Origin: Oceanicaulis sp.
GTDB lineage: Bacteria; Pseudomonadota; Alphaproteobacteria; Caulobacterales; Maricaulaceae
Length of the DNA: 64,000 nt
Assembly: GCA_040112665.1 (NCBI GenBank)
Contig: CP157796.1
Span: 2,319,501 to 2,383,500, forward strand
Reading direction: 5' to 3'
Each line of letters starts with the position of its first letter. Position 1 is the stretch's first letter. The notes beneath the pieces are model-generated. The model searched no databases and was not told the origin of the DNA. It worked only from the letters and a program-made list of their open reading frames with translations. A program made the translations under genes and the position numbers. Positions 9,802 through 19,219 of this stretch are shown in pieces.

Positions 9802-9830
9802 GCCCGGCCGCGCTGTCAACGCGGCCGGGC
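9802..9830 (-). terminator. Intrinsic terminator of the amidohydrolase operon
   Basis: A perfect 11-bp stem, GCCCGGCCGCG (9802-9812) and CGCGGCCGGGC (9820-9830), around a 7-base loop. Read on the minus strand it is followed by TTCTTATGTT. It lies 66 bases beyond the stop of the last amidohydrolase gene and upstream of the helicase gene, so it separates the two transcripts. Confidence 0.75.
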
Positions 9831-9895
9831 CTGCAAGTGCTGACAAAGCCTTACGGTGTGGCGCTCAGGACAACCTGCCCGTCACGCCGCGCCGC

Positions 9896-11173
9896 TCAGT
9901 GGCGGTAGGCGAAACCGCCCTCGCGGACGACTTCGGCGTACCGGTCGCGCAGCCGGGTCTGCCGTGTCTCCATAGACTGCGGCTCGCCATCGATGATCAC
10001 TGCCACCGGCGCGCTCATCACTTCCAGCGGATCGCCGTCCCAGACCACCACGTCCCCGGCATAGCCCGGCGCCAGAGCGCCGTAACGGTCGCCGACGCCG
10101 TAGATTTCAGCCGGGGTGAGGGTGATCGCCCGGAAGGCGTTCGACCAGTCCGCCCCGTGCGCGACCGAGATCGCGGCGTGCTGGGGCAGGAGGCGCGGGT
10201 TGAAGTAAAGGTCCGACCCCACCGTGGTGTAGGCGACCGGCACGCCGGCATCGAACAGGATCGACGCGCCCTCGGTCGTCGAGGCGAGGGTGGCGAAGCT
10301 GTCGGGCAGGTTGCGCATCGGATCGTAGATCACCGGAACGCCCGCCTCGGCCAGCTCGTCCGCGACGAGATGGGCTTCGGCCCCGCCCGCAATGACGATA
10401 CGGATCGAGGGATAGCGCTCGGCGAAGTCGAGCGCCCGGCGGATGTCCGACGCCCGGTCCATGATCATGACCAGCGGCATCTCGCCCCGGACGACCTGGA
10501 CCATGGCCTGCGCGTCGTAGCGGTCGATGGCGTCGCCTTCATGGTGAGCCATGAAGCGGCCCGGATAGAAGCGCGCGTCTTCGATCGCCGCCCGCAGGAA
10601 GGCCCAGGCGGCGGTGCGTGCGCCGCCCGCGGTCGAGGCGCCGGAATCAGACAGATCGACCAGCATGAAGCGCCGGGGCGCGAACAGGCTGTCAGGCTCG
10701 CCGGTGGAGTCCGCCAGCGCGCCGCGGCCCGCCAGGATCGCCGACCCGGTCGCCGGATACACTGCGAAACGGGTGATCCCCTCGGTCCGCGCTTCGTCGA
10801 TATGGGTGCCGGCGGGGTTGAAGCCGTCGGCCACGTCCAGCGCCGCGGTGAAGTGGCTTTCGTCGGCCGCGTCGTCGCGCGTCGAGCCTTCCGCGCCGAC
10901 CTCGACCAGGCCGAGCTCGGTGTGCGGATGAAACAGGCCCGGCGTGATCCAGCCGCCGTTCGCGTCGATGACACGGACTTCGCCGCCGTCGATCTCGATC
11001 GGCTCGCCGACCGAGACGATCGAGCCGTCACGGATGACCACCGTGCCGTTCTCGATGATGCCGCGCTCGGTGTTGGTGACGACCCGGCCGTTCTGGACGA
11101 CCACGATCTCCTGGGCGATCGCCGGAGCCGCCGTGAGGGCCGCCGCAGCGAGGGAAAGGAGCAGCTTTTTCAT
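9896..11173 (-). CDS. Secreted amidohydrolase-family protein, metal site possibly degenerate
   Basis: A 425-residue exported protein: signal peptide MKKLLLSLAAAALTAAPAIA, then an imidazolonepropionase-type amidohydrolase fold. The first HxH is kept (GLFHPHTELG) and GGAEAH near residue 290 is kept. However, the strand that normally carries a metal-binding His reads PLVMIMDRASDI, and the usual TSDS-type Asp site reads YTTVGSD. It may therefore be a weak or non-catalytic partner. It starts one base after the stop of the lipoprotein amidohydrolase gene, so the two are co-expressed and probably work together in the periplasm. The substrate is unknown. Confidence 0.85.
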   Translation of the reverse strand: MKKLLLSLAAAALTAAPAIAQEIVVVQNGRVVTNTERGIIENGTVVIRDGSIVSVGEPIEIDGGEVRVIDANGGWITPGLFHPHTELGLVEVGAEGSTRDDAADESHFTAALDVADGFNPAGTHIDEARTEGITRFAVYPATGSAILAGRGALADSTGEPDSLFAPRRFMLVDLSDSGASTAGGARTAAWAFLRAAIEDARFYPGRFMAHHEGDAIDRYDAQAMVQVVRGEMPLVMIMDRASDIRRALDFAERYPSIRIVIAGGAEAHLVADELAEAGVPVIYDPMRNLPDSFATLASTTEGASILFDAGVPVAYTTVGSDLYFNPRLLPQHAAISVAHGADWSNAFRAITLTPAEIYGVGDRYGALAPGYAGDVVVWDGDPLEVMSAPVAVIIDGEPQSMETRQTRLRDRYAEVVREGGFAYRH

Positions 11174-11174
11174 A

Positions 11175-12617
11175 TCAGTAGTCTCCTTCGCCGGGCTGGC
11201 CGAGCATGAAGTCGCGGATCGTCCGCCGCTCCGGATCGGCGCGGTCGTACATCAGCGCGCCGTCGATGAAGACCTGATCGGCGAGGCTGTAGCTGGAGAA
11301 GGGATGACCCGACCAGATCACCAGGTCGGCGCGCTTGCCTTCTTCGATCGAGCCGGTCTGTTCGGCGATCCCGAGGGCCTGCGCCGGACGCGAGGTGAGC
11401 CAGGCCATGGCTTCGGCGTCGGTGATGTCCAGACCCATGCGGCGGCCGTCCGAAAGCGCCTTGGCGACTTCCTGATTGAGCCGCTGGATGCCGAGATCGG
11501 AATCCGAATGGATCATCGCGCATGCGCCGCCGGCATGGGTGATCGCGAGGTTCTCGGGGATGGAGTCGTAGGCCTCCATCTTGAACCCGCCCCAGTCCGC
11601 CCAGACCGCCGCGCAGGCGCCGTGCTCGGCCAGAAGATCAGGGATCTTGTAGGCCTCCACCGCGTGGTGGAACGTGGTGACCCGATAGCCGAACTCGTCG
11701 GCCATATCCATGATCTGGGCCATCTCGTCGGCGCGGTAGCAGTGCATCTGCACCAGGATTTCGCCGTCGAGCACGCCCATCAGCGTATCGAGTTCGAAAT
11801 TGCGGGTCGGCGGGTTCACGTCCTCGCCGGCTTCTGCGTCTTCCCAGTAATTGCGCCAGCCGCGGCGGTACTCCACAGCGCGCTGCCAGGCTTCGCGATA
11901 GCCCGCGACATTGCCCATGCGCGAGCCCGGCGCGACGCCGCGATTGCCATAGACGCGCTTGGGGTTCTCCCCGCACGCCATTTTCAGCGTGTAGGGCGCC
12001 TCGGGAAATTTCATGCCCTGCACCGTGCGCGAGGGCACGTTGCGCAGGGTCACGCCGCGGCCGCCGAACAGGTTCGCGGAGCCGGGCAGGACGTGAAGCG
12101 TCGTCACCCCGCCTGCCAGCGCCGTGTCGAAGCCAGGATCCTGCGGCCAGATTCCGTGTTCGGCCCAGACCTCGGCGGTCACGGGGCTCGTGATCTCGTT
12201 GCCGTCCTGGTGCGCGTTCACGCTGGGCGAGGGATAGACGCCGAGATGGGAGTGGATGTCGATGACGCCCGGCGTGACGAACCGGCCGGCCGCGTCAACC
12301 ACGCTCGCGCCCTCCGGCGCTTCAAGTCCCTGGCCGATCGCCGCGATGCGGCCGTCCTCGACGAGGATGTCGGTGTCTTCGAACCGCCCGCCGACGCCGT
12401 CGAACACGGTCGCGCCGCGCAGCAGCGTCACGCCGCTTTCAAACGGGGCGTAGGTGGAGGGAAACGGGTTCTGGTCGTAGCGGACGACGTCCGCATCGCT
12501 GCTCGCCGCGCCGGAAGACGCGCCCGCGTCTTCGGCCTCGCCGTTCGAGCACGCGGCCAGCCCCAGCGCGGCCAGCGCCGCCGCCGAGGCGCCGAGCGCC
12601 TTGATCATGATGTTCAA
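11175..12617 (-). CDS. Lipoprotein amidohydrolase
   Basis: A 480-residue periplasmic lipoprotein: the signal ends in the lipobox LAAC, followed by a Gly/Ala/Ser/Asp linker and an amidohydrolase domain. Metal ligands appear intact: HxH in VIDIHSHLGVYP, a candidate lysine in LKMACGENPK, histidines in MHCYRADE and TFHHAVEAYK, and the Asp of MIHSDSD. The TTG start at 12617 has GGGGAG 6 bases upstream; an in-frame ATG at 12608 is an alternative and gives a signal nearly as good. It is the first gene of a two-gene operon with a paralogue. Members hydrolyse cyclic amides or peptides; the exact substrate cannot be inferred. Confidence 0.88.
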   Translation of the reverse strand: MNIMIKALGASAAALAALGLAACSNGEAEDAGASSGAASSDADVVRYDQNPFPSTYAPFESGVTLLRGATVFDGVGGRFEDTDILVEDGRIAAIGQGLEAPEGASVVDAAGRFVTPGVIDIHSHLGVYPSPSVNAHQDGNEITSPVTAEVWAEHGIWPQDPGFDTALAGGVTTLHVLPGSANLFGGRGVTLRNVPSRTVQGMKFPEAPYTLKMACGENPKRVYGNRGVAPGSRMGNVAGYREAWQRAVEYRRGWRNYWEDAEAGEDVNPPTRNFELDTLMGVLDGEILVQMHCYRADEMAQIMDMADEFGYRVTTFHHAVEAYKIPDLLAEHGACAAVWADWGGFKMEAYDSIPENLAITHAGGACAMIHSDSDLGIQRLNQEVAKALSDGRRMGLDITDAEAMAWLTSRPAQALGIAEQTGSIEEGKRADLVIWSGHPFSSYSLADQVFIDGALMYDRADPERRTIRDFMLGQPGEGDY

Positions 12618-12688
12618 TCTGTTCTCCCCGGATGGTCCCGCGCCGAAGGTCGGCGCGCCGTCAGGCCGCGGAGGCTGGCCGAAAAAGC

Positions 12689-12705
12689 CCCGAGAGGAAA
12701 GGGGT
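12689..12705 (-). terminator. Weak candidate terminator after parE
   Basis: On the minus strand a short CCCC...GGGG stem is followed by CTTTTTC, 34 to 50 bases past the parE stop. The stem is only 4 bp, so it is marginal. A stronger perfect hairpin without T-run (GCGCCGA/TCGGCGC, 12640-12656) lies further downstream in the same gap and could act with Rho or as an RNA end. Confidence 0.3.
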
Positions 12706-12738
12706 GATAAAATTACGTTCCAGCGAGATGCGGCCTCG

Positions 12739-14850
12739 CTAAAGGTCCACGGCTTCCACGAACGGGGCGTGTTCCTGGATGTACTGGAAGCGCAGCTCAG
12801 GCTTCTTGCCCATCAGGGTCTCGACCAGCTGGTCGGCGAGTTCGCGCATCTCCTCGGTCACCGTGACCCGGGCGAGCGAGCGCGTCTCCTTGTTCATCGT
12901 GGTCGATTTCAGCTGGGGCGGGGTCATTTCGCCCAGACCCTTGAAGCGGCCCACTTCGACCTTGCCCTTCTTGAACTCGGTCTCGATCAGCCGGTCCTTC
13001 TCCGCGTCGGTGTCGGCGTAGAGCGTCTTGCCGCCCTGGGTGAGCCGATAGAGCGGAGGCTGGGCCATGTAGAGCCGGCCCGCTTCGATGAGGCCGGGCA
13101 GGAATTTGTAGAAGAAGGTCGCGAGCAGGGCTGCGATGTGCGCGCCGTCCACGTCGGCGTCGCACATGATGATGACGCGCTCATAACGCAGATCGTCGAG
13201 GTGAAACTTCTTGCCCGGCTGGACGCCGAGGGCGAGCAGCAGATCGGAGATCTCCTGGTTCGCGGCGATCTTGTCGGCGGTGGCCGAGGCGACGTTCAGG
13301 ATCTTGCCGCGAAGCGGCAGGATGGCCTGGGTCTTCCGGTCGCGCGCCTGCTTGGCCGAGCCGCCCGCCGAATCGCCCTCGACCAGGAAGATCTCGGTGC
13401 CGTCGGAATTGTTCTGCGAGCAGTCGGCGAGCTTGCCGGGCAGGCGCAGCTTGCGCGTCGCGCTCTGGCGTTTGACCTCTTTCTCGCGCTTGCGCTTGAG
13501 CCGGTCCTCGGCGCGCTCGATCGCCCATTCGACAAGGCGCGCAGCGTCCTTGGGCCGGGCCGCGAGCCAGTGATCGAACCGGTCGCGGATCGCCTGCTCG
13601 ACCAGGCGCTGGGCCTCGGCGGTCGAGAGCCTTTCCTTGGTCTGGCCCTGAAACTCTGGATCCTTGATGAAGACCGAGATCATCGCGCCAGCGCCGCCCA
13701 TGACGTCGTCGGCGGTGATCTGGGCGGCCTTCTTCACGTTCGACAGCTCGCCATAGGCCCTCAGGCCCTTGCTGAGCGCGGCGCGGAAGCCCTGCTCGTG
13801 CGTGCCGCCCATGGGCGTGGGCACGGTGTTGCAGAAGCTCTGCGAAAACCCGTCGGCGTCGGAGAAGCCGTTTTCGGAAAAGGCGACCGCCCATTCCACC
13901 GCGCCCATCCGGCCTTCGGCGCGCTCCACCCGGCCGGCGAAGGCTTCGGTGACCAGGGACGCGCCCTCGGTCAGCTCTGTCAGGCGATCGGCGAGGCCGC
14001 CGGGGAAGCTCAGAACCGTCTCTGACGGGATCTCCGAGCCTTCAACCAGATGCGGCGCGCACTTCCAGCGGATCTCGACGCCGGGACGCAGGAAGGCTTT
14101 CGAGCGCGCCATGGAGAACAGGCGCGCAGCCTTCAGCGCGGCGCGGGCCCCGAAGATTTCCGGATCAGGCTTGAAGCGCACCGACGTGCCGCGGCGATTG
14201 TGCACCGCGCCCAGATTCTCGATCGGGCCCTGGGGCAGGCCGCGCACATAGACCTGACGCCAGAGCGTACGGTCGCGCGCGACTTCGACGACGAGTTCTT
14301 CAGACAGCGCGTTCACCACAGACACGCCCACGCCGTGAAGGCCGCCGGCGGTCTGGTAGGCCTTGTCGGAGAACTTGCCGCCTGCGTGCAGGGTCGTCAG
14401 CACCACTTCGAGCGCAGACTTGTCGGGGAATTTCGGGTGCGGGTCGACGGGGATGCCGCGGCCGTTATCGGTCACCGTCACCCGGCCGTCCTCGTCGAGC
14501 ATGACCTCGATCCGGTCGGCGTGGCCGGCCACGGCCTCGTCCATCGAGTTGTCGAGCACTTCGGCGAACAGGTGGTGCAGGGCGCGCTCGTCGGTGCCGC
14601 CGATATACATGCCCGGCCGCTTGCGCACCGGCTCCAGCCCCTCGAGGACCTCGATCGAACTCGCGTCATAGCCGCCGCCGTCGCCGCCTGCCGCCGGCTT
14701 GCGCGGCGCAGGTTTGCTCGGCGCGGGCGCAGCCTTGGCCGCCGGTTCGGACTCTGCCGGTTTCGGCGCAGGCGCCGGGGACGCGGCCGGTTTGTCGGGG
14801 CGCGGCGCGGGCGAAGCGGAGAAGAGATCGTTTTGCGAATCGTCAGCCAT
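12739..14850 (-). CDS. parE: DNA topoisomerase IV subunit B
   Basis: A 703-residue type II topoisomerase ATPase subunit that decatenates chromosomes with ParC. After a Pro/Ala/Lys-rich extension of about 60 residues comes the GHKL ATPase (LDNSMDEAVAGHADRI, DNGRGIPVD, GGLHGVGVSVVNALS), then the TOPRIM region (FLVEGDSAGGSAKQARDR, DADVDGAHI). The C-terminal RFKGLGEMTPPQLKSTTM separates ParE from GyrB, which has MNPxQLWxTTM here. The ATG at 14850 (MADDSQ) is chosen over an upstream GTG. The low-complexity N-terminal extension is unusual and probably disordered. parC is not in the window. Confidence 0.95.
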   Translation of the reverse strand: MADDSQNDLFSASPAPRPDKPAASPAPAPKPAESEPAAKAAPAPSKPAPRKPAAGGDGGGYDASSIEVLEGLEPVRKRPGMYIGGTDERALHHLFAEVLDNSMDEAVAGHADRIEVMLDEDGRVTVTDNGRGIPVDPHPKFPDKSALEVVLTTLHAGGKFSDKAYQTAGGLHGVGVSVVNALSEELVVEVARDRTLWRQVYVRGLPQGPIENLGAVHNRRGTSVRFKPDPEIFGARAALKAARLFSMARSKAFLRPGVEIRWKCAPHLVEGSEIPSETVLSFPGGLADRLTELTEGASLVTEAFAGRVERAEGRMGAVEWAVAFSENGFSDADGFSQSFCNTVPTPMGGTHEQGFRAALSKGLRAYGELSNVKKAAQITADDVMGGAGAMISVFIKDPEFQGQTKERLSTAEAQRLVEQAIRDRFDHWLAARPKDAARLVEWAIERAEDRLKRKREKEVKRQSATRKLRLPGKLADCSQNNSDGTEIFLVEGDSAGGSAKQARDRKTQAILPLRGKILNVASATADKIAANQEISDLLLALGVQPGKKFHLDDLRYERVIIMCDADVDGAHIAALLATFFYKFLPGLIEAGRLYMAQPPLYRLTQGGKTLYADTDAEKDRLIETEFKKGKVEVGRFKGLGEMTPPQLKSTTMNKETRSLARVTVTEEMRELADQLVETLMGKKPELRFQYIQEHAPFVEAVDL

Positions 14851-14918
14851 GGCGGAACACACAGTGCACGTTCACGCCGGTTCGGGAAAAGCCCGCCGCT
14901 CAGCCAGGGCCGGTTTAT

Positions 14919-15527
14919 CTACAGAAACGGGATCCAGCCACGATTGAGCCGGCCTTCGCACCGGTCGAGCTGGGCGTCGAAGGTGCGCGCGTCGCGCTCG
15001 ACCCGGCGGGCGGCGTCGATCAGCCAGGAATTGCCCCGGTAGGTGCCGCGATTATACCCGCCATGGCCCTGGTGGTAGGCGAGATACAGGTTGTACGCGT
15101 CGTTCGTGTCGATGCCGCTTTGCCGCTCGCTCATCGCCGCGTACCAGCCGATGAAATCCACCGCGTCGCCGAAATCGTCCCGGTCCGCGCCGCGCCGACC
15201 GGTGTCCTCGCGATACCAGTCCCAGGTGGTGTCCAGCGCCTGGGCGTAGCCGTAGGCCGAGGAGGGGCGGGCGCCGGGGATGAAGCCCAGAAGCTTGCGC
15301 CGGGCGGGCCGCGCATCGTGCTGAAAGCTCGATTCCTTCTTCAGGATCGCCAGCTGCACGCCTGGCGACACGCCCCAGCGCCGCTCGGTGCGTCTGAGAT
15401 CGCGCCACCAGGCGCGATTGTCTTCAAGGATCAGGCAGGCGTCATGCTGCTGGGCCGGCGGGGGCGTGGCGCACCCGCTGGCGAGCGTCGTGGCCGCAGC
15501 CGCCCAGATCAACGCCGATCGAAGCAT
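14919..15527 (-). CDS. Lytic transglycosylase-like lipoprotein (SLT domain)
   Basis: A 202-residue outer-membrane or periplasmic lipoprotein: signal peptide MLRSALIWAAAATTLASGC with the lipobox cysteine, then a lysozyme-like SLT domain. The catalytic glutamate is in ILKKESSFQHDARP, and the SSAYGYAQALDTTWDWY and YNLYLAYHQGHGGY segments match the GLMQ-like and AYxxG motifs of transglycosylases. It should cleave peptidoglycan glycan strands. It stands alone between parE and the autotransporter terminator. Confidence 0.85.
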   Translation of the reverse strand: MLRSALIWAAAATTLASGCATPPPAQQHDACLILEDNRAWWRDLRRTERRWGVSPGVQLAILKKESSFQHDARPARRKLLGFIPGARPSSAYGYAQALDTTWDWYREDTGRRGADRDDFGDAVDFIGWYAAMSERQSGIDTNDAYNLYLAYHQGHGGYNRGTYRGNSWLIDAARRVERDARTFDAQLDRCEGRLNRGWIPFL

Positions 15528-15602
15528 GGCCCGATCATGCGCCGGCGTGGTTAATCGAGCGTGAAAACGCGCGCCTGACGACGGTGGCGTGCTGAAACGA
15601 AA

Positions 15603-15637
15603 GAGGCGGGCTTCCGGAAATTCGGAAGGCCCGCCTC
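15603..15637 (-). terminator. Intrinsic terminator of the autotransporter gene
   Basis: GAGGCGGGCTTCCG (15603-15616) pairs with CGGAAGGCCCGCCTC (15623-15637) with one bulged base. On the minus strand the stem is followed by TTTCGTTTC. It is 87 to 121 bases past the autotransporter stop and shields the downstream transglycosylase gene. Confidence 0.75.
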
Positions 15638-15723
15638 AGGTCTTCGCCGTCTTGCATGGGGGTCAGAACCGGGGAAGACGCTGCGACTTTACGTCAGCGC
15701 TGAACCGGTTGCAAGCCCTTCCC

Positions 15724-18700
15724 CTAGAAGGTGAGTCGAATCACCAGCCGCGCCACGTGCCTCACGAAGTCGTCGCGTACGTCGGCGTCGTAGGCGAAGG
15801 TGAAGGTCGAGTAGTTCGACCCCGCGCTTAGCCCGAAACCGATCAGGGCGCCGGAGCTGGCGATGCTGGTCGAGCGCAGCGTGAACGGAGAGCCGGTCTC
15901 GCCGAACTGGGCGGTGGTCTCGTTCTCGTCGTTCAGGAAGTCGCCGCGATAGCCGACGCTGAGCGAGGGAGCCCACCAGGAGATGTCGGTGCCGAAGCGC
16001 CGCGACAGGGTGAACGTCGCCGCGCCAAGCAGGGCCGCGCTCTGCCGGTCGTCGACGATCAGCGCCAGCGGCGCGTTTGCGTTGTCCTCGACGGACTCGG
16101 TGTATCCGCTTTCGAACAGGCTGAGATAGGTCAGGCTCGCTTCAGGGCGCAGCACCCAATTGTTCCACACGAAATCACGCCCCGCCTGCGCGCTGGCGGA
16201 CACGTGCCAGCCGTTCCACTCCGCAGTGTTTATCGAGGCGAAATCGCCGATCAGGATGTTGCGCTCGCTTTCGAAATAGTCGTAGCCGAGCGAGAGCGCG
16301 CCGGAGATGTCCACGCCGCCCAGATCAAGGCCGGCATAGGTCCCCAGCTGACCGGACAGCGCGACCATCGGCTCGTCGAAGCCCTCGACCGATTCCACTT
16401 CGCTGGCCGCGCCGAGCAGGCTGACGCCCACTGCGTAGAACGGACCCACCGGCCGGTCGAGGCCGATCGCGAGGCCCACGCCCTGGCCGCGATAGCCCGG
16501 GCCGAACGCGCCGCCTGCGCGGTCTGCGAAATAGGCGAATTCCTGCGCCCAGACCCCGGCCAGTTCGTCTGGCGCCATGCGCGCATTGCGCAGCCGCACC
16601 GACAGGGCCCCCGCACCGGCGTCGTTCGCCGCCAGAGCGAACTGAAGCGCGCTTGTCGCATATTCGGGCAGAAGTTGATTATAGCCGGCGAAGAAGGCTT
16701 CCTGGGTCCGGATCGCCGCCATCGCCGAGCTGAGCGAGTTGACCGCCTGAAACGCCGAGAACGCCTCGTCGTAGGCCGCCGCACGCGAGGCGTCGAGGCC
16801 CAGCTCGTCGGCGGTTTTCCGGCGCAGGGTGAGCACGAGCGTGTCCGGATCGGTGTCCGAGCGCGCCAGCGAAGCCTGGTAGAGGAAGGGCGCTTCAGTG
16901 GCGTCCAGCGTATCGGCGTCCGCAAGGTTCAAGCCGCCGCCGGCGCTCAGGATTTCGACCTCGGTCTCGGTCTCGGGGATCAGGTTCGCCAGGCTCACCG
17001 AGAGGTCCGAGCCGGAATTGAAATTGATTGCGCCGGAGCTGGTCAGGAACTGCGCCTGCGCGGCCGAGCTGACCTCAAGTTCCAGAACGCCGCCGGCGTT
17101 GAAGTTCGCTTCGGTGACTTCCAGCGTTTCGGTGTTGGTCAGCGCAAGCGTGCCGTCGGTCACGTCGATCACGAGATCGACGGTGACGTCGTCGTCGCTC
17201 ACTGCGCCGCGCAGGCTGGCGCCGTTGATGATCAGCTGGTCGGCGCCTTCGCCGAACGACACGTCGCCGATGAGTTCGCCCGCCAGAAGCTCCAGACGGT
17301 CGTCGCCCGAGCCGAACAGTACGTCGCCGCGAATGGCGACGTCGTTGTCGACAGGCTCGCCCTGATCGTCCAGCGCACGCTCCTGAAGCACGTGAAGCCC
17401 GGTCGTGCGCGTGCTGGCGTCGATCGCCACGAGGGAGATCTGATCTGCGGTGTAGGGCGCTTCGAGATTGGACAGGCTGGCGCTGATCAAGCCGGTGTTC
17501 TCGAGGGTCTGCAGGGACTCGGTCGAGACCTTGATCGCTGTGCCGGACTCAGCTCCGCCGATGACGAATGCGAGGATCTGGCCCTGATCGTTGAGCAGCC
17601 GGCTGATCTCCGAGTTCTCGTCGAGCACCAGGCCGAAGGCGCGGCCCGAACCGAGACGGCTCTCGTTGGCGAGCGTGGCGGGATCGTCGTCGCCGAACCC
17701 GTCCTCGTCATAGCCGAGGCGCGTGGTCGCGCTGATGCGTCCGGTGTTGCGCAGCTCCAGGGAACCACCGGTTCCGGCCTGCACGCCGCCGCCGAGATGC
17801 AGCGCCGTGGCCGTGCCGTCGAAGGCCACCGCCTCGATCGCGCCGGTGTTGAGCATGCCGCCGGCGTTCAGCACCACGACGCGAAGATTGTTGGACTCGT
17901 CGAACCCGCCGATGAGAAAGGCGGTCGAGTCCCGGCCGTCGAAAATGCCCGAGGCGTTCACATTGCCTTCGTTCACGACGCTGTAGCCCAGCGCGGTGGG
18001 ATCGGAATCGTCGTCGGTGCGGGCCTGATCGAAATCGTCAGGCAGAACGGTCTCGCCGATTTCGATCTGGGAATCCCCGCCGATTTCGATCGCGGCGCCG
18101 CCGCCGGACAGATGGGTGACGTTCGCCGTGGAGGCGACGAACACGCCGTCCTCAATGCTCCCTGCGATGATCACTGCAGCGCGGCTGTTGATGTCGTCGC
18201 CGCCGTCGTTGTTGTCAGGATCGAGGATCTGGAAGACTTCCTCGAACACGCGGCTGCGGACCCGATAGCCGGAGACCTCGACTGTACCGGTGAGCCGCAA
18301 GCCGCCGCCGACGTCGCCGCCGATCCGTGCGCCCACGCCCCGCGGCGTTGTCGCGCCGATCTGCCGGATCTGCACGTCGCCGGTAATGTTGTTTTCGATC
18401 GAGACGGCGGCGGAATCTTCGCCGCGCATGGTGATGGTGCCGTTTAGGAGAAGGTCGCCGTCGAGCGGCGCCGCTACGCGGACGCCGTAGCTGTTCTGAC
18501 CGGCGACTTCGATACGTCCGCTCGTCCCCTGGTTCACATCGCCGGTCACCGCCGCCTGGCCGGGAACCGCATCAAAATTGCCGTCGACCGCGCCGATGAG
18601 CAGGCCTGTCTTGTTCTGATCCTGGGCGAAGGGCCCGTCCGGCTCGCCGTCCGGATCGAGATCGCCGTCCTCGTCGCGGTCGGCCAGATCGTCGGTCTCG

Positions 18701-19083
18701 TCGTCTTCGGGGGAATAGCTGTCGCCCAGACTGACGAGCCCGTTGAGGTCGAGATCCGTGGTTACGCCGGGATCGACTTGCACGCCGACCGCGCCGTCGA
18801 CGTTCACTTCATTGCCGTCAGCGTCGGTGTCGCGAATTTCGATCTGAGCGCCGCTCGCGATTTCCAGCGTGTTGTCGGAGTTCACCCGGACCGCCGGTCC
18901 GGTCCCGCCCGTCAGCCGGACGCGGCCCGATCCGCTGATGACGATGTTCGCCGGCTGGCCGTCGTCGATGGTGGCGGTGTCGACCGGATCGGTGACCTCG
19001 GTGTCGATCGTCTCCTCCTGCGCCCAGGAGGTCGAGGTGGCGATCGCGGCGATCGAGGCGGCGGCGAGCAGGCTGCGGCGCAT
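15724..19083 (-). CDS. Autotransporter with large acidic beta-helix-like passenger
   Basis: A 1119-residue type Va secretion protein. The signal peptide ends at STSWAQ (about residue 22). The passenger (about 23-830) is rich in Asp, Gly, Asn and Val with short recurring phrases such as GDV, NTG and ISA, typical of a right-handed beta-helix. Residues 124-150 are an extreme Asp/Glu run with DEDGDLDPDG calcium-site-like loops. The C-terminal beta-barrel (about 850-1119) starts near GVWAQEFAYFADRAGG and ends LVIRLTF with the terminal aromatic residue needed for outer-membrane insertion. It is monocistronic, with its own promoter-like site and terminator. The passenger function is unknown. Confidence 0.88.
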   Translation of the reverse strand: MRRSLLAAASIAAIATSTSWAQEETIDTEVTDPVDTATIDDGQPANIVISGSGRVRLTGGTGPAVRVNSDNTLEIASGAQIEIRDTDADGNEVNVDGAVGVQVDPGVTTDLDLNGLVSLGDSYSPEDDETDDLADRDEDGDLDPDGEPDGPFAQDQNKTGLLIGAVDGNFDAVPGQAAVTGDVNQGTSGRIEVAGQNSYGVRVAAPLDGDLLLNGTITMRGEDSAAVSIENNITGDVQIRQIGATTPRGVGARIGGDVGGGLRLTGTVEVSGYRVRSRVFEEVFQILDPDNNDGGDDINSRAAVIIAGSIEDGVFVASTANVTHLSGGGAAIEIGGDSQIEIGETVLPDDFDQARTDDDSDPTALGYSVVNEGNVNASGIFDGRDSTAFLIGGFDESNNLRVVVLNAGGMLNTGAIEAVAFDGTATALHLGGGVQAGTGGSLELRNTGRISATTRLGYDEDGFGDDDPATLANESRLGSGRAFGLVLDENSEISRLLNDQGQILAFVIGGAESGTAIKVSTESLQTLENTGLISASLSNLEAPYTADQISLVAIDASTRTTGLHVLQERALDDQGEPVDNDVAIRGDVLFGSGDDRLELLAGELIGDVSFGEGADQLIINGASLRGAVSDDDVTVDLVIDVTDGTLALTNTETLEVTEANFNAGGVLELEVSSAAQAQFLTSSGAINFNSGSDLSVSLANLIPETETEVEILSAGGGLNLADADTLDATEAPFLYQASLARSDTDPDTLVLTLRRKTADELGLDASRAAAYDEAFSAFQAVNSLSSAMAAIRTQEAFFAGYNQLLPEYATSALQFALAANDAGAGALSVRLRNARMAPDELAGVWAQEFAYFADRAGGAFGPGYRGQGVGLAIGLDRPVGPFYAVGVSLLGAASEVESVEGFDEPMVALSGQLGTYAGLDLGGVDISGALSLGYDYFESERNILIGDFASINTAEWNGWHVSASAQAGRDFVWNNWVLRPEASLTYLSLFESGYTESVEDNANAPLALIVDDRQSAALLGAATFTLSRRFGTDISWWAPSLSVGYRGDFLNDENETTAQFGETGSPFTLRSTSIASSGALIGFGLSAGSNYSTFTFAYDADVRDDFVRHVARLVIRLTF

Positions 19084-19141
19084 ATGTTTTCTCCGGTCGG
19101 GCGCGGGGGTTCTTTTACAGAACCTTAAGCGTCGGCTCAGG

Positions 19142-19170
19142 GTTTTAGCCCATGGTTTCGCGCGCGTCGA
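19142..19170 (-). promoter_or_regulatory. Putative housekeeping promoter of the autotransporter gene
   Basis: On the minus strand TCGACG (19165-19170) and TAAAAC (19142-19147, within GCTAAAAC) are separated by exactly 17 bases, close to the alphaproteobacterial TTGACG / GCTANAWC consensus. It lies about 60 bases upstream of the start codon. Confidence 0.45.
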
Positions 19171-19219
19171 CTATTGCGCAACCCTTCCGAACAGCGGCGG
19201 CGAACCGTTGCAGACATGA

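Noticed and set aside
16204-18447. Long plus-strand frame opposite the autotransporter
   Set aside because: Antisense shadow; the minus strand has a signal peptide, passenger and terminal-Phe barrel, which the plus frame lacks.
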